A DNA stretch of 64,000 nucleotides from an uncultured Latescibacterota bacterium (lineage in GTDB: Bacteria > Latescibacterota > UBA2968): positions 4,156,896 to 4,220,895 of the forward strand of contig OY282377.1 in the NCBI GenBank assembly GCA_958295785.1, read 5' to 3'. Each line of letters opens with the position of its first letter. The first letter of the stretch is position 1. The notes beneath the pieces were generated by a model, which had not been told where the DNA came from, ran no database searches, and saw nothing but the letters and a program-made list of their open reading frames with translations. Made by a program: the position numbers and the translations under genes. Positions 37,041 to 46,867 of the stretch are shown piece by piece.

Positions 37041-37886
37041 CTACCGCCGTTCACTTTTTTTGTAGAAAAGTTTGTTCAGTGGTCGTTTGGGATCTGTGAG
37101 GTATTTGACTTCGTCGGGCGTCAGTGCTTTGTCGAAAACGGCGATTTCGTCGACTCCTCCGGGGTATTTGAAATGATTAAATCGCATCACGAGGGTTTCT
37201 ATGTCCCATGTCACCTGTTGTGGAAGCGGACCCTTGCGCCCCACGCTCTCGCCATCGACATACAGTGCCCATTCTGCATCGGCTTTGCCGCTGTTAAAAT
37301 TGGACCACGCAATCGCAATGTGGTGCCAGTCGTTGGGTTGCCAGTTGACGGGCACAGCGATCACGCGCTCTTCGACCACTTGGTCTGTAATTTCCCGATC
37401 TTTGTCCGGATAGCATCCAAATCGGAGGGTGTTATCGGCTTTTTTGAAATCGACAAATACGACGGCGTCATCCCACGGATATCCGCTGCCATCTTTTTTT
37501 CCAATGTGAAAGGGTTCGGGATAGGTGGCTTCAAAGCTGGCAATGTCGGCCTTGAGCCAAAACGCAACGCTGCCCGACCACGCGCTGTTCGCGCTGTACG
37601 CGAGGTTGTCTTTGCCCGCGTACTCGAGCGCGCCCGCATTGGGTTTGAAAGACAGATACCCGTCGGGATTGCCGCCCTGTGTGATGTGATTGGTGTTGGC
37701 CGTGTCAAAGGTCGCCAAATCCTTGCCGAGACTGTCGAGGGCATCCACGCCCTTTTCAAAGTTGGCAAAAAAGAGTATGTGCGCCCGCAGGCTTTCTTCA
37801 ATGGCCTTTTCCGGACCGCCACAGGATATCGCCAAAAAAATGAGGGCGAGCACGCCGCGAAACATAAGGGAAAGACGAAACGACAT
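37041..37886 (-). CDS. LamG/concanavalin-like lipoprotein
   Basis: A 281-residue lipoprotein with lipobox FLAISC (Cys22). The body is a LamG-type jelly roll: SGSVAFWLKAD, NDWHHIAIAWSN, WALYVDGESVG and the family ending GGVDEIAVFDKALTPDEV are all characteristic. Such domains bind carbohydrate or protein ligands at the cell surface. AGGAG lies 8 nt before the ATG. Monocistronic. Confidence 0.88.
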   Translation of the reverse strand: MSFRLSLMFRGVLALIFLAISCGGPEKAIEESLRAHILFFANFEKGVDALDSLGKDLATFDTANTNHITQGGNPDGYLSFKPNAGALEYAGKDNLAYSANSAWSGSVAFWLKADIASFEATYPEPFHIGKKDGSGYPWDDAVVFVDFKKADNTLRFGCYPDKDREITDQVVEERVIAVPVNWQPNDWHHIAIAWSNFNSGKADAEWALYVDGESVGRKGPLPQQVTWDIETLVMRFNHFKYPGGVDEIAVFDKALTPDEVKYLTDPKRPLNKLFYKKSERR

Positions 37887-38399
37887 GGGGGAAATCTCCT
37901 AAAAAAAGTTCAGCGCGTTGTAATTGCCGCGCAAGTGAAGTCTTGATTTGATATACTCCCAAAACACGGGGATGTCAACACCAAAACGCAGGATGAAAAC
38001 GCAAAATAGCTGAAACGCGCAAAAAATCAATGGCATTGTATCAGACTCTGGAAATTGCCTTGACATCGCAAAAATTATTTATTAGCATAAAATTTGCTTT
38101 TTTTCATCTAAACGCCAAACGGAGAGGTTTGGACATGAAACGATTTTTGACGCAATCAATGGACAATGCCCATTCTGATCGGCGCGCTCATTTGCGGGCA
38201 GGCGGTCTTCTGCACGGGCAGAGGCGATAGCACAGATCGCAGCGCGATTTCCCAACAGCGACAAACCAGCCGAGCAGATTTACGATGAAGGGCAAATTTG
38301 GTACATTGCAAAAACATTTGCCAAAATTACTTTTATCCAAACAGGCATAGAAAAAAGAAGTGCGGGTTCGGGCTTTGACAGATACAATGACGTTAATTG
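37887..38399. other. Non-coding gap, possibly with decayed coding sequence
   Basis: No gene is supported. Short stretches in different frames look protein-like (a signal-like ILIGALICGQAVFCTG near 38170, then IAARFPNSDKPAEQIYDEGQ near 38240), so a frameshifted relic of a small exported protein is possible. Confidence 0.35.
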
Positions 38400-38514
38400 T
38401 AAGAAGCCCTAACATAAAGAAATCAAGCGTCTGAAACAGATGAGTGAACACCCGCAGGAACGCCTCAAAGTCGGCCTCTCACAAATCCATGTCAACGCTT
38501 TTTGTTAGGGACTC
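38400..38514 (-). repeat. MITE-like repeat R2, copy C (inverted)
   Basis: Inverse of the copies at 12442 and 13831, about 90% identical, ending in ...TTAGGGACTC. It is solitary, with no Rpn gene beside it. Confidence 0.85.
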
Positions 38515-38591
38515 TAAATCGCGTTCGCGTATAACCAGAATCGGAAACCGGATCGTCGTTTTCTTTTTCGCCTTTCAACAGGAGCTTTTCA

Positions 38592-41500
38592 ATGCGTAAA
38601 ATCGGCACAGGCATTCTTTGGGTCATCACGATTTTGATGTTGTCTTCGGTGACCATTTTTAACCCGGGGCAGGTGACGGATTTTTTTGTCGCGCTTTTCA
38701 ATATCAAACCGAGCATCCCCGAACTCAAGCCCATTGAAATTTCAGAACGCGACCGAGAAATTCGGGCAATTGCCGAGTCCATTGGGCAAGAAGATGTGCG
38801 CCAAATCATTGCCGACCTCTCGGCGATGGAATCTCGGGTGCCCGGCTATGCGGGGCATCGGCAGGCGTTTGAATATGTCAAACGGCATTTTGAGCAAATC
38901 GGTCTTGAAGACATACAGGTGGAAGAACACACGGTCACGGTTCCCATCGACAAAGGCGCGTCCCTCACGCTGACGGAGACCGGCGAAAAAATTGAAATTT
39001 ACGGGTTCTGGCCCAACCACGTTCAAACGCCCTCTGTGCCCGGCGATGGGATTTCAGGGGGGCTGATTTACGGCGGCAAGGGGTCATTCGCAGAACTCAA
39101 CGGCAAACGGGTCGAAGGCAGCGTTGTCCTGATGGACTTCGATTGCGACCAGAGTTATTTAAGCCCGCGCATGTTGGGCGCGCAGGCGATTTTGTTTTAC
39201 GACAATGGGCGCGTCACGCGGGGGCAGGCGATGGACAAGTTTTTGCCCGTGCCGGTCGACGTGCCCAGGTTCTGGGTGAAGAAAGACGATGCGATGCGCT
39301 TGCTCGAAATGGCCCAAATCCAATCTCCCGACGTGCATTTGACGTCGCGGATGGCCTGGGAAGAAGTGCCGACGTGGAATATCTTCGCCACCCTGCCTGG
39401 CTCTGATGCCTATATTACGGAACGCGAAGAGCGCAAGTGGAAAGATCAGCAAATTGTGCTAAGCGCGTTTTACGATGCGATTTCCGTCGTGCCCGCGCTC
39501 GCGCCGGGTGCTGAAAATGCGTCGGGCTTGGCTGCGCTGTTGCACGCGGCAAAAATATTAAAACAGAATCCGCCGCAATACTCCGTGACCTTTTTGGCGA
39601 CTGGCTCGCACTTTCAGGGCTTGGCCGGCATCAACGATTTTTTGTATCGCCATTCGCGGGAAAGCGACCACTTCCGCGATAAGATCCCCGATAGCCTATC
39701 CACGGCAGGGGCCTATCTCGACGGCGAGTTGATTCCCCGCGACAGCGAGGATTTCGAGGAACTCATTCCCGACAGTTACAAAATCGACTTTCGGTTGTTC
39801 GTGGGCTTGGACTTGTCGAGCGAATCCGATCAGTTGGCGAGCTTTTCGCACGGCACGTTTAACAACCCCAACTGGCAAACCGACAATTATCTGAACAATC
39901 TGTTGGCGCCTTATGCCGACAAATTCGACAAATACATGGCCAAAGTCTTTCCCGGCGATGAGGGCCGGCACATGGATGCCATCGCGCCGCCCAAGCGCAC
40001 GTGGAAAAATTTCATGCCCATTCGCATGGGGTTCGACAGCGAGGCCGTCACATTCGTCGGCAAAGAGGGCATTACCCTGGCCACGCCTTCAACCGTGCGG
40101 CGCTTTGTCGATACGCCTATCGACCGCGTAGAGCACGTCAATTTGGACAATTTGACGCGCCAAGTGCAAACCGCGGTTGCCTCGATGATGAAGGCAGGTG
40201 AAGACCCGGAATTTTTCAGGGTGTCCAAACTCAAGTTGCAAGACCGCGGGCACAGCTTGTCCGGGCGCGTGTTGTGGTTCGACCGCAATGTCGATTTCGC
40301 CTTGCCCCGCGTGCCCGTGCCGGGCGGTGTCGTCACCTATCGGCAACCGGGCAATGTGCCGAGTTGCGCGGGCGTCCGCACGCTGATCATCGACAAGACC
40401 ACGCGCGGCCCCATTTACGACATCAAATTGGCGGGCGGCAAAACAGATGTGGATGCCAATTTGTTTGGCACGCCCAAGCGCGTGAGGGAAACCGGGACGT
40501 TTTCCTTCGATATTATGCGGAATCGCTTTAGCAATCGCATTTTGGCTTACGACATTGACGAAGAAGGCCGAATCACGTCCGCGCCCGACATGGGATCTGA
40601 AGGCGAGGACAAATTCCCCCTGATACAGCGGTATGGCTGGTGGGAAAACGAAATGATGACGGTTTTGTTTAAGAGCCGTTCCATCAGCGTTTTTGAAATT
40701 ATCGACTCGAGTTATTTGTCCGCGCTCGATTTTATGACCGTGCTCAACCACAACGACACGCAACCCCTGGAATTTGGCAACACGTATTTGCCGGGACAGA
40801 GCACCAAAGAGGGGGATGTGACGCGCGCTGCGGTGACATTTGCACACGTAGATGAATTTACGGGCGAGGCCGAGCGCCTGAAGATTTTGATGAGCACGGG
40901 CCTGTTTGGCGTGAAATATTTGCTGATCAACGCGCCGCAGAAGTTTTTGGACAATCCCGTTGACAAACGCGACGTGAATCCCAAACTCTTGGAAGAGGCG
41001 CGGGGGAAGGGATATGAACCCGGCGTCATTTTTAGACCCTCGTATCAGGCGGCGAGAGATATGTGGGTCATAGACGATGTGCGGATGAAACAGTTGGCGC
41101 AATTCGGGATTGAAAACAACCGCCTCACCCTGTTGCACAACAGCGCGCGCGAGGCCCTTATCGAAGCCCGTCAACACCTGGCAAATTTGGATTACGAGAG
41201 CTTTATGGCCGCTTCTCGCCGCGCATGGGGCCTCGAGGCGCGGGGGTATCCGGAGGTGATGGCCACGGCCAACGACACGGTGCGGGGCATTATTTTTTAC
41301 TTTATTTTGCTGCTGCCGTTTTCGTTTTTCTGCGAGCGGTTGTTAATCGGCGCGTCGAGCATTACCGCGCGCTTGAGTTGGTTCGCCGGGTTTTTCGTGT
41401 TTTTCTTTATCGTGTTGCGCTTTGTCCACCCCGCCTTTCAGTTGAGCAATTCCCCCTACATCATCTTTCTCGCATTTGTGATTATGGCCTTGGGCGGCGT

Positions 41501-43445
41501 GGCCATGGTCATTGTGGTGTCCAAATTCGGCGACGAAGTTCGCAAAATGAAACAGGCTTCCGCCGGCACTTACGAAGCCGATGTGGGGCGCATCAGCGCG
41601 ACGTCTGCCGCGGTTGTGCTGGGCATTTCAAACCTGCGAAAACGCCCGATGCGAACGGGATTGACGGCGATTACCCTCACCCTCTTGACGTTTACGACCC
41701 TGTCCTTTACCTCGGTGCAGACGTCCTTGAAATTTTACAAATTGCCCCGCGACAACGAACCGTCTTATCAAGGGGCATTGGTGCGCGACCGCTCGTGGCG
41801 CGGCATGCAGGAATCCGTGCTCAATTATCTCAACAGCGCGTTTGAAGGCCGCGCCGACATCGTGCCGCGGTCGTGGTATTTGTCGCAGGTGCGCGGCGAA
41901 CGCGCGTACGTGAATTTTTCGCGCGTGACCGCGGCCACCGCGGATATGGGGCCCAAAGAGATCTACGTGGATTTCGATGTGGGCATCACCACGGGCAAAG
42001 ACAGTTTTGTCAACGCGCTGTTGGGCCTCACCCCAGACGAGCCCAAAATTACCGGCGTGGATCGCTATTTGATGAGCGGGCGGTGGTTTGAACCCGGCGA
42101 AGAGTTCGTCTGTTTGTTGCCCAATGATTTGGCCGAGCTCGTGGGGATTTTTCCAGAAGATGCCGGCACGGCCAAAATCGAAATGCAGGGGCAGATTTTT
42201 ACCGTGATCGGCATTCTCGATTCCGAGGCGTTTAACAAGTTCAAAGATTTGGACGACGAAAAGCTGACGCCCGTGGATACAGTAAAAGAAAAAGACGATT
42301 TGGCCGATGCCCAAGACCAGGATCCGCGCGTGGTCGCCGCCGCGCCCATCGAGACCTTTACCCATCTGGAATCGACCAATGTGCTCGTCGTGCCCTACGA
42401 GTACATCCGCGATATCGGGGGCGTCTTGGCTTCGGTTGCCATCGCCAATTTCAAGGACGACAGCGGACAGCCCAAATCGGATTTTGTGCCCGATATCGAA
42501 GAGTTTATGGCGCGCGTGTCCCTGACCATGTTCGTGGGCAAAGGCGAGGGCGTCACGGTGTATAGCTCGATTGGTTCAACGTCGCTTTCCGGGCTGGGCA
42601 ATTTGTTTATTCCCATTTTGATCGCCGCGCTCATCGTGCTCAATACCATGATGGGCGCCGTGTATGAACGCTTCCGCGAGATCGGCATTTATTCATCGGT
42701 GGGGCTGGCGCCCAATCACATTGCCGCGCTTTTCCTGGCCGAGGCCGGCGTGTTTGCCACGCTCGGCGCGGTGATGGGATATTTGATCGGTCAAGTGCTC
42801 GTGCTCGTGCTGTACAATCAGGGGTTGTTGGGCGGCTTGGAATTGAATTACTCATCTCTGTCCGCGATTTCCGCCACGCTGATCGTGATGGCAACGGTGT
42901 TCCTCTCCGCGCTTTATCCGGCCAAAAAAGCCGCGGATATGGCCGTGCCCGACGTGACCCGCAAGTGGGAATTTCCCGATCCGGATGGGGACCGGTGGGT
43001 ATTCGACTTTCCCTTTACCGTGGGCGGTGCCGAGGTCTTGGGCATGTATTCCTATCTGACGCGGGTGTTTGAATCTTATGGCGAGGGGTCCGTGGGCGAT
43101 TTCGTAGCCGATCACGTGAAGTTCTGGTCCGAGGATCACGCGGGCGAACCGCAGTACAATATCGACCTGACGGCGTGGTTGGCGCCTTATGATTTGGGCA
43201 TCAGTCAGGACGTGCAACTCAAAGCCATTCCAACGGGCGAGCACAATATTTACAAAATTGAAGTGGTCATCAATCGCCTGAGTGGCGATGTGGCGTCGTG
43301 GAAGCGGATCAATCGCGGATTTTTGAATGTGTTGCGTAAGCGATTCCTGGTCTGGCGCACCATTCCGGGGGATATGAAGTTCAATTACGCAGAAGAAGGG
43401 CGCCGGGTTTTGTCTGGCGAAATCGTGGAAGAAGCCGTCGCATAA
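38592..43445 (+). CDS. M28-like pseudo-peptidase fused to an FtsX-type permease
   Basis: A 1617-residue membrane protein. One N-terminal helix is followed by an M28 aminopeptidase-like domain with PA-type insert (about 60-560). The metal ligands are changed: HxD reads F293-Y-D295, GADDNASG reads GAENASG (E308), and the GEE motif reads GSHFQG, so peptidase activity is unlikely. Residues 560-890 are beta-rich. Helices near 900-970 precede FtsX blocks at about 1016 (RKRPMRTGLTAITLT) and 1338-1450 (YERFREIGIYSSVGLAP), with a soluble tail. AGGAG lies 7 nt before the ATG. It is followed at 36 bp by an OPT-like transporter. Confidence 0.8.
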   Translation: MRKIGTGILWVITILMLSSVTIFNPGQVTDFFVALFNIKPSIPELKPIEISERDREIRAIAESIGQEDVRQIIADLSAMESRVPGYAGHRQAFEYVKRHFEQIGLEDIQVEEHTVTVPIDKGASLTLTETGEKIEIYGFWPNHVQTPSVPGDGISGGLIYGGKGSFAELNGKRVEGSVVLMDFDCDQSYLSPRMLGAQAILFYDNGRVTRGQAMDKFLPVPVDVPRFWVKKDDAMRLLEMAQIQSPDVHLTSRMAWEEVPTWNIFATLPGSDAYITEREERKWKDQQIVLSAFYDAISVVPALAPGAENASGLAALLHAAKILKQNPPQYSVTFLATGSHFQGLAGINDFLYRHSRESDHFRDKIPDSLSTAGAYLDGELIPRDSEDFEELIPDSYKIDFRLFVGLDLSSESDQLASFSHGTFNNPNWQTDNYLNNLLAPYADKFDKYMAKVFPGDEGRHMDAIAPPKRTWKNFMPIRMGFDSEAVTFVGKEGITLATPSTVRRFVDTPIDRVEHVNLDNLTRQVQTAVASMMKAGEDPEFFRVSKLKLQDRGHSLSGRVLWFDRNVDFALPRVPVPGGVVTYRQPGNVPSCAGVRTLIIDKTTRGPIYDIKLAGGKTDVDANLFGTPKRVRETGTFSFDIMRNRFSNRILAYDIDEEGRITSAPDMGSEGEDKFPLIQRYGWWENEMMTVLFKSRSISVFEIIDSSYLSALDFMTVLNHNDTQPLEFGNTYLPGQSTKEGDVTRAAVTFAHVDEFTGEAERLKILMSTGLFGVKYLLINAPQKFLDNPVDKRDVNPKLLEEARGKGYEPGVIFRPSYQAARDMWVIDDVRMKQLAQFGIENNRLTLLHNSAREALIEARQHLANLDYESFMAASRRAWGLEARGYPEVMATANDTVRGIIFYFILLLPFSFFCERLLIGASSITARLSWFAGFFVFFFIVLRFVHPAFQLSNSPYIIFLAFVIMALGGVAMVIVVSKFGDEVRKMKQASAGTYEADVGRISATSAAVVLGISNLRKRPMRTGLTAITLTLLTFTTLSFTSVQTSLKFYKLPRDNEPSYQGALVRDRSWRGMQESVLNYLNSAFEGRADIVPRSWYLSQVRGERAYVNFSRVTAATADMGPKEIYVDFDVGITTGKDSFVNALLGLTPDEPKITGVDRYLMSGRWFEPGEEFVCLLPNDLAELVGIFPEDAGTAKIEMQGQIFTVIGILDSEAFNKFKDLDDEKLTPVDTVKEKDDLADAQDQDPRVVAAAPIETFTHLESTNVLVVPYEYIRDIGGVLASVAIANFKDDSGQPKSDFVPDIEEFMARVSLTMFVGKGEGVTVYSSIGSTSLSGLGNLFIPILIAALIVLNTMMGAVYERFREIGIYSSVGLAPNHIAALFLAEAGVFATLGAVMGYLIGQVLVLVLYNQGLLGGLELNYSSLSAISATLIVMATVFLSALYPAKKAADMAVPDVTRKWEFPDPDGDRWVFDFPFTVGGAEVLGMYSYLTRVFESYGEGSVGDFVADHVKFWSEDHAGEPQYNIDLTAWLAPYDLGISQDVQLKAIPTGEHNIYKIEVVINRLSGDVASWKRINRGFLNVLRKRFLVWRTIPGDMKFNYAEEGRRVLSGEIVEEAVA

Positions 43446-43481
43446 CGCGCAACTCGTGGATTTCCTTACCGGGAGGCAATT

Positions 43482-45536
43482 TTGGCAACCGAACCCAGAG
43501 ATACCGAAGAGACAAAAGAGGACCTGGCGGAATACGAACAGATTATGCCAGAGGACGCGCCCTTTGAAGAGGGCTTTGGCTGGAAGACGATTTGGGCGAC
43601 GATGTTCGTCGGCTTGGTGATGTTGCCCGGCGCGATTTATCTGGGCCTGGTGACCGGGCAGAGCATGGCCGGCGCGTCTGAGTGGGTGACGATCATTCTC
43701 TTTCTCGAGATTGCCAAACGCTCTTTTGTGCGGCTCAAAACACAGGAGATTTTGATCATCTATTGGGTCGCCGCGGGCCTGTTGGGCATTGGCGTGAAAC
43801 TCGGCACGGGCGCGCACCTATACGGCGGGCCTTTTGGGGGGTTGATCTGGGATCAGTATTTGATTCAATCGCCCGCGGCAAAAGGGCTGGATAAATACAT
43901 TCCCAACTGGGTGACCCCGTCTTTGGAATCGCCGGTTTATGCGGAGCGCACATTTGTCCATCCGGACTGGGCTTTGCCGGTGTTGATCCTGTTTCTGGTC
44001 ATGATCGTCAACCAGACCGCACGGTTATCCTTTGGGTATGTGATGTTTCGCATTACCAGCGACATCGAGCAACTGCCATTCCCGCTCGAACCCGTTCACG
44101 CACGCGGCGTGACAGCGCTGGCCGAGACCTCGTCCAAGACCGAGGGTTGGCGGTGGCGCGTGTTTAGCACGGGAACGTGTATTGGGCTTGTATGGGGCTT
44201 GCTCTACGTGGTCGTGCCCACGTTGTCGGGCATTTTCCTAACAGAAACCGTTCAGGTTTTGCCCATTCCATTTATCGACTTTACGGCCGAAGTCAAGACC
44301 ATATTGCCCGCTGCCGTGTTTGGCCTGGGAACGGATTTGGGGCATTTATTGCTCGGTTTTGTCCTGCCGTTTTACGTGGTGGTCGGGTCGTTTATCGGCG
44401 CGGTGCTCGGCAATTTGGTGATCAATCCCTTGCTCTATCTCCACACCGATGTTTTGAGCCGATGGGCGCCGGGTATGACGGCCATTCCCGCGCGTATTTC
44501 CAATAGTTTTGACTTCTGGTTGAGCTTTGGGATCGGCACTTCGATGGTGATCGCGCTCACCGGATTTTACATGGTGGGCAAAACCCTGCTGGAACAGCGC
44601 AAGGTGCAACGGGAAACCGGGCATCATTCGGCAAAAATTAGCATGGAGGATTTGCCAGAAGGCCGCGGGGATATAGGGATGAAGTGGCCCCTTGTTTTGT
44701 GGGTGCTGGCTTCTTTTGCCGCCATTGGCCTGTGCCAGTGGCTCGTCCCGGAATTTCACTGGGGGTGGCTGGTTTTCTTCGCGTTTATCTACACACCTAT
44801 TTCGTCTTATATCGGCGCGCGGATGATCGGCCTGACGGGCAGCCCTTATGGCGCGAGCATTCCCTTTATTCGAGAAGCGGCCATTTTGCTGTCCGGATAT
44901 AAGGGCGTGGCCGTGTGGTTTGCCCCCATCCCACTGCACGACCACGGGCTGGCCGTGCGGTCGTTCAAACAATTGGAATTGACCAAGACGAAGATCGGCA
45001 GTTATGTCAAAATGGTGGCTGTCACGTCGGTTGTGATTTTCCTGTGCAGCTTTATATTCTACGAGTTTATCTGGCGTTTGGGCCCCATTCCGTCTTCGAC
45101 ATATCCCTACGTGCAACTGTTCTGGCCCTTTGAAGCTACGATGCAAACGATGTGGCTCAAATCGACCTTGCCACCCGGAGAAGTGCAGGGCGCCGCTGGC
45201 TTGGATCTCCTGCTGGATATTATCAAGCCGAAATACATCGGCGTCGGGCTGGTTGCGGGCGGGCTTCTCTATATGGTGCTGGTCGCCATCAAAGTTCCCG
45301 TGCTGGCCTTTTTCGGCTTTGTGAACGGCCTGGCCCAATGGCCGCACTTTGTCATTTTGAACTTTGCCGGCGCCATGCTCGGCCGCTACCATTTTTCCAA
45401 GCGGTTTGGCGAGTCCAAATGGAATGCTTACGCGCCCATTTTGTTGGCGGGCTATTCCTGTGGCATGGGATTGATCGGCATGACCTCGATAGCCGTGGCA
45501 CTGATCTCCAAGGCCGTGTCTCAAGTGGTGTTTTAA
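43482..45536 (+). CDS. DUF6785-type OPT-like multispanning transporter
   Basis: A 684-residue integral membrane protein with about 14 hydrophobic helices and an acidic cytoplasmic N-terminus. FRITSDIEQLPFPLEPVHARG and IGARMIGLTGSPYGASIPF resemble oligopeptide-transporter (OPT) proteins of the DUF6785/6784 type found in Planctomycetes and Poribacteria. The start is TTG at 43482 with GGGAGG 5 nt upstream. Probably co-transcribed with the M28/FtsX fusion; the substrate is unknown. Confidence 0.75.
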   Translation: MATEPRDTEETKEDLAEYEQIMPEDAPFEEGFGWKTIWATMFVGLVMLPGAIYLGLVTGQSMAGASEWVTIILFLEIAKRSFVRLKTQEILIIYWVAAGLLGIGVKLGTGAHLYGGPFGGLIWDQYLIQSPAAKGLDKYIPNWVTPSLESPVYAERTFVHPDWALPVLILFLVMIVNQTARLSFGYVMFRITSDIEQLPFPLEPVHARGVTALAETSSKTEGWRWRVFSTGTCIGLVWGLLYVVVPTLSGIFLTETVQVLPIPFIDFTAEVKTILPAAVFGLGTDLGHLLLGFVLPFYVVVGSFIGAVLGNLVINPLLYLHTDVLSRWAPGMTAIPARISNSFDFWLSFGIGTSMVIALTGFYMVGKTLLEQRKVQRETGHHSAKISMEDLPEGRGDIGMKWPLVLWVLASFAAIGLCQWLVPEFHWGWLVFFAFIYTPISSYIGARMIGLTGSPYGASIPFIREAAILLSGYKGVAVWFAPIPLHDHGLAVRSFKQLELTKTKIGSYVKMVAVTSVVIFLCSFIFYEFIWRLGPIPSSTYPYVQLFWPFEATMQTMWLKSTLPPGEVQGAAGLDLLLDIIKPKYIGVGLVAGGLLYMVLVAIKVPVLAFFGFVNGLAQWPHFVILNFAGAMLGRYHFSKRFGESKWNAYAPILLAGYSCGMGLIGMTSIAVALISKAVSQVVF

Positions 45537-45636
45537 TTCGCTGATCGATAATGGAACTTTTATCCGGGCATGTGTCGTCTAATGCACTGCGATGCATGCC
45601 CAATCTGTTTTCACCCTTTTTCAAAGGAGCAGCAAG

Positions 45637-46122
45637 ATGCAGAGGTTTCGACTTTTCGGGGTTTTGGCACTGGCAATGCTCATGGCCGCAACCTGCGACG
45701 TGTGGGCACAGCCCAGAGGCGACGGCGGTGGTCAAGGCCGGCGCGGCGGCGTTCAGGTGCAGCGATTTTTGCCCGTTGAACAGGTGCTGAGTTATCTGGC
45801 ATTTAACGACAATATCGCCCTGACCGATGAGCAACTCGCCGAGGTGCGTGCGTCTCTCAAAGGGATTTACACCAAACGCCAAGAACTTCAAAGAAGCATG
45901 CGCGAAAACAACGATCAGCAGGCGGCCATGCAGGCGGTGCGCGAGTTGCGAATGGAGATGACGCAGGGGTTGGGCGCGATTCTCAATGAGGATCAGACCA
46001 AAACACTGCAAACATTTATGCAGCGGATGGGGCAGCGCGGTCAGCGCGGGGGGCAAGGTCGCGGGGGCGAAGGGGGTCGCCGAGGCGGCGGTCGCGGGGG
46101 CGGTCAGGGCGGCGGTGCGTAA
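45637..46122 (+). CDS. Spy/CpxP-like periplasmic protein with Gly/Arg-rich tail
   Basis: A 161-residue exported protein (signal LFGVLALAMLMAATCDVWA). The middle is helical, with LTDEQLAEVRASLKGIY and a LNEDQTKTLQTFMQRM pattern like the LTxxQ motifs of Spy-type chaperones. Both the mature N-terminus and the tail are Gly/Arg rich. AAGGAG lies upstream of the ATG at 45637. A strong terminator follows at 46225. Confidence 0.7.
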   Translation: MQRFRLFGVLALAMLMAATCDVWAQPRGDGGGQGRRGGVQVQRFLPVEQVLSYLAFNDNIALTDEQLAEVRASLKGIYTKRQELQRSMRENNDQQAAMQAVRELRMEMTQGLGAILNEDQTKTLQTFMQRMGQRGQRGGQGRGGEGGRRGGGRGGGQGGGA

Positions 46123-46208
46123 AAACGCGCGGGCGAAACAGGGTACAACTGCATCAGCCGTTCATCGGCAAATCAACGTGCGTAGCGGTTGGGCGGCGGC
46201 CTTTCACG

Positions 46209-46280
46209 TCTCGCCTCTCACTTCAAAGCGGGTTTCTGTGAAAGAAGCCCGCTTTTGTTTTTTTCAAAATGGCTTACATC
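46209..46280 (+). repeat. Direct repeat with terminator, copy 1
   Basis: A 72-bp stretch (TCTCGCCTCTCACTTC, the AAGCGGG hairpin, then CAAAATGGCTTACATC) repeated at 46758-46838. The two copies flank the R3 element. Confidence 0.85.
46225..46264 (+). terminator. Rho-independent terminator after the Spy-like gene
   Basis: Stem AAAGCGGG/CCCGCTTT with an inner TTCT/AGAA extension, then a run of T. The same structure recurs at 46774-46821. Confidence 0.9.
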
Positions 46281-46753
46281 ATACCCATTTGATTTCAAGT
46301 TGTCCGTATTTTGCATAGAAATTTGCAAATTAGGACCTGACGTTCCGCAGTACATCAAATAAGCCATGGCAAAATGCCATCGCAAAAAGCGATCACGCAC
46401 AGCGCGCAAGTCCATCTCGCAACAAACATCCATCTTGCAACCCACCTCGCAGGCCAACGCATGGCGTGCAAAAGCGATTTGCGCTGTGCAAGCCTCTCGG
46501 CGTTTGAGAGCGGCATTTTTGAACTGCTGGGCAGTTGTACCCCGCTCGCTTCCTTTTTTTTGCTGTTGAAAAAAAGGAAGTCGCCGCACGCCGTAGGCAC
46601 AGGCGTAGCCAACGCATCGGAGGCAACAAACGATGCTGTAGGGCCAAACGCTTTAGACAAGCAACGCATGATCTCTACAGAACGTCTGTCCCCAATCCCT
46701 CATTCATCCCTAATGGGAAGCAGGATACGGACAACATCAATTCAAATTGGTAT
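46281..46753 (-). mobile_element. MITE-like element R3, copy 2 (intact ends)
   Basis: 473 bp bounded by imperfect inverted repeats of about 30 bp (ATACC(C/A)ATTTGA..., then GTTGTCCGTAT). The sequence TTACATC occurs at both edges and could be a target-site duplication. No transposase. The interior hairpin (CTTCC plus T run, GCTGTTG loop, A run plus GGAAG) matches that of copy 1 with compensatory base changes. Likely a non-autonomous mobile element. Confidence 0.7.
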
Positions 46754-46757
46754 TACA

Positions 46758-46838
46758 TCTCACCTCTCACTTCAAAGCGGGTTTCTGTGAAAGAAGCCCG
46801 CTTTTGTCTTTTTGTTTTCTTTTCAAAATGGCTTACAT
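46758..46838 (+). repeat. Direct repeat with terminator, copy 2
   Basis: Second copy of 46209-46280, with about 9 extra bases in the T-rich tract. It includes a complete terminator hairpin at 46774-46804 with a T-rich tail. Confidence 0.85.
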
Positions 46839-46867
46839 TACCACACACATTGCAAGGGGAGGGCGTT

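Noticed and set aside
38030-38230. A 66-codon frame before the M28/FtsX gene
   Set aside because: No ribosome-binding site and no coherent protein signature; the region mixes frames and is better described as a decayed gap.
44346-45524. Long antisense frame under the OPT-like transporter
   Set aside because: Polar shadow of a membrane protein with no motif or ribosome-binding site; explained by the plus-strand gene.
46374-46790. Frame inside R3 that is partly conserved between the two copies
   Set aside because: The similarity follows the DNA repeat itself; there is no ribosome-binding site, and stem substitutions follow base pairing and not codons.
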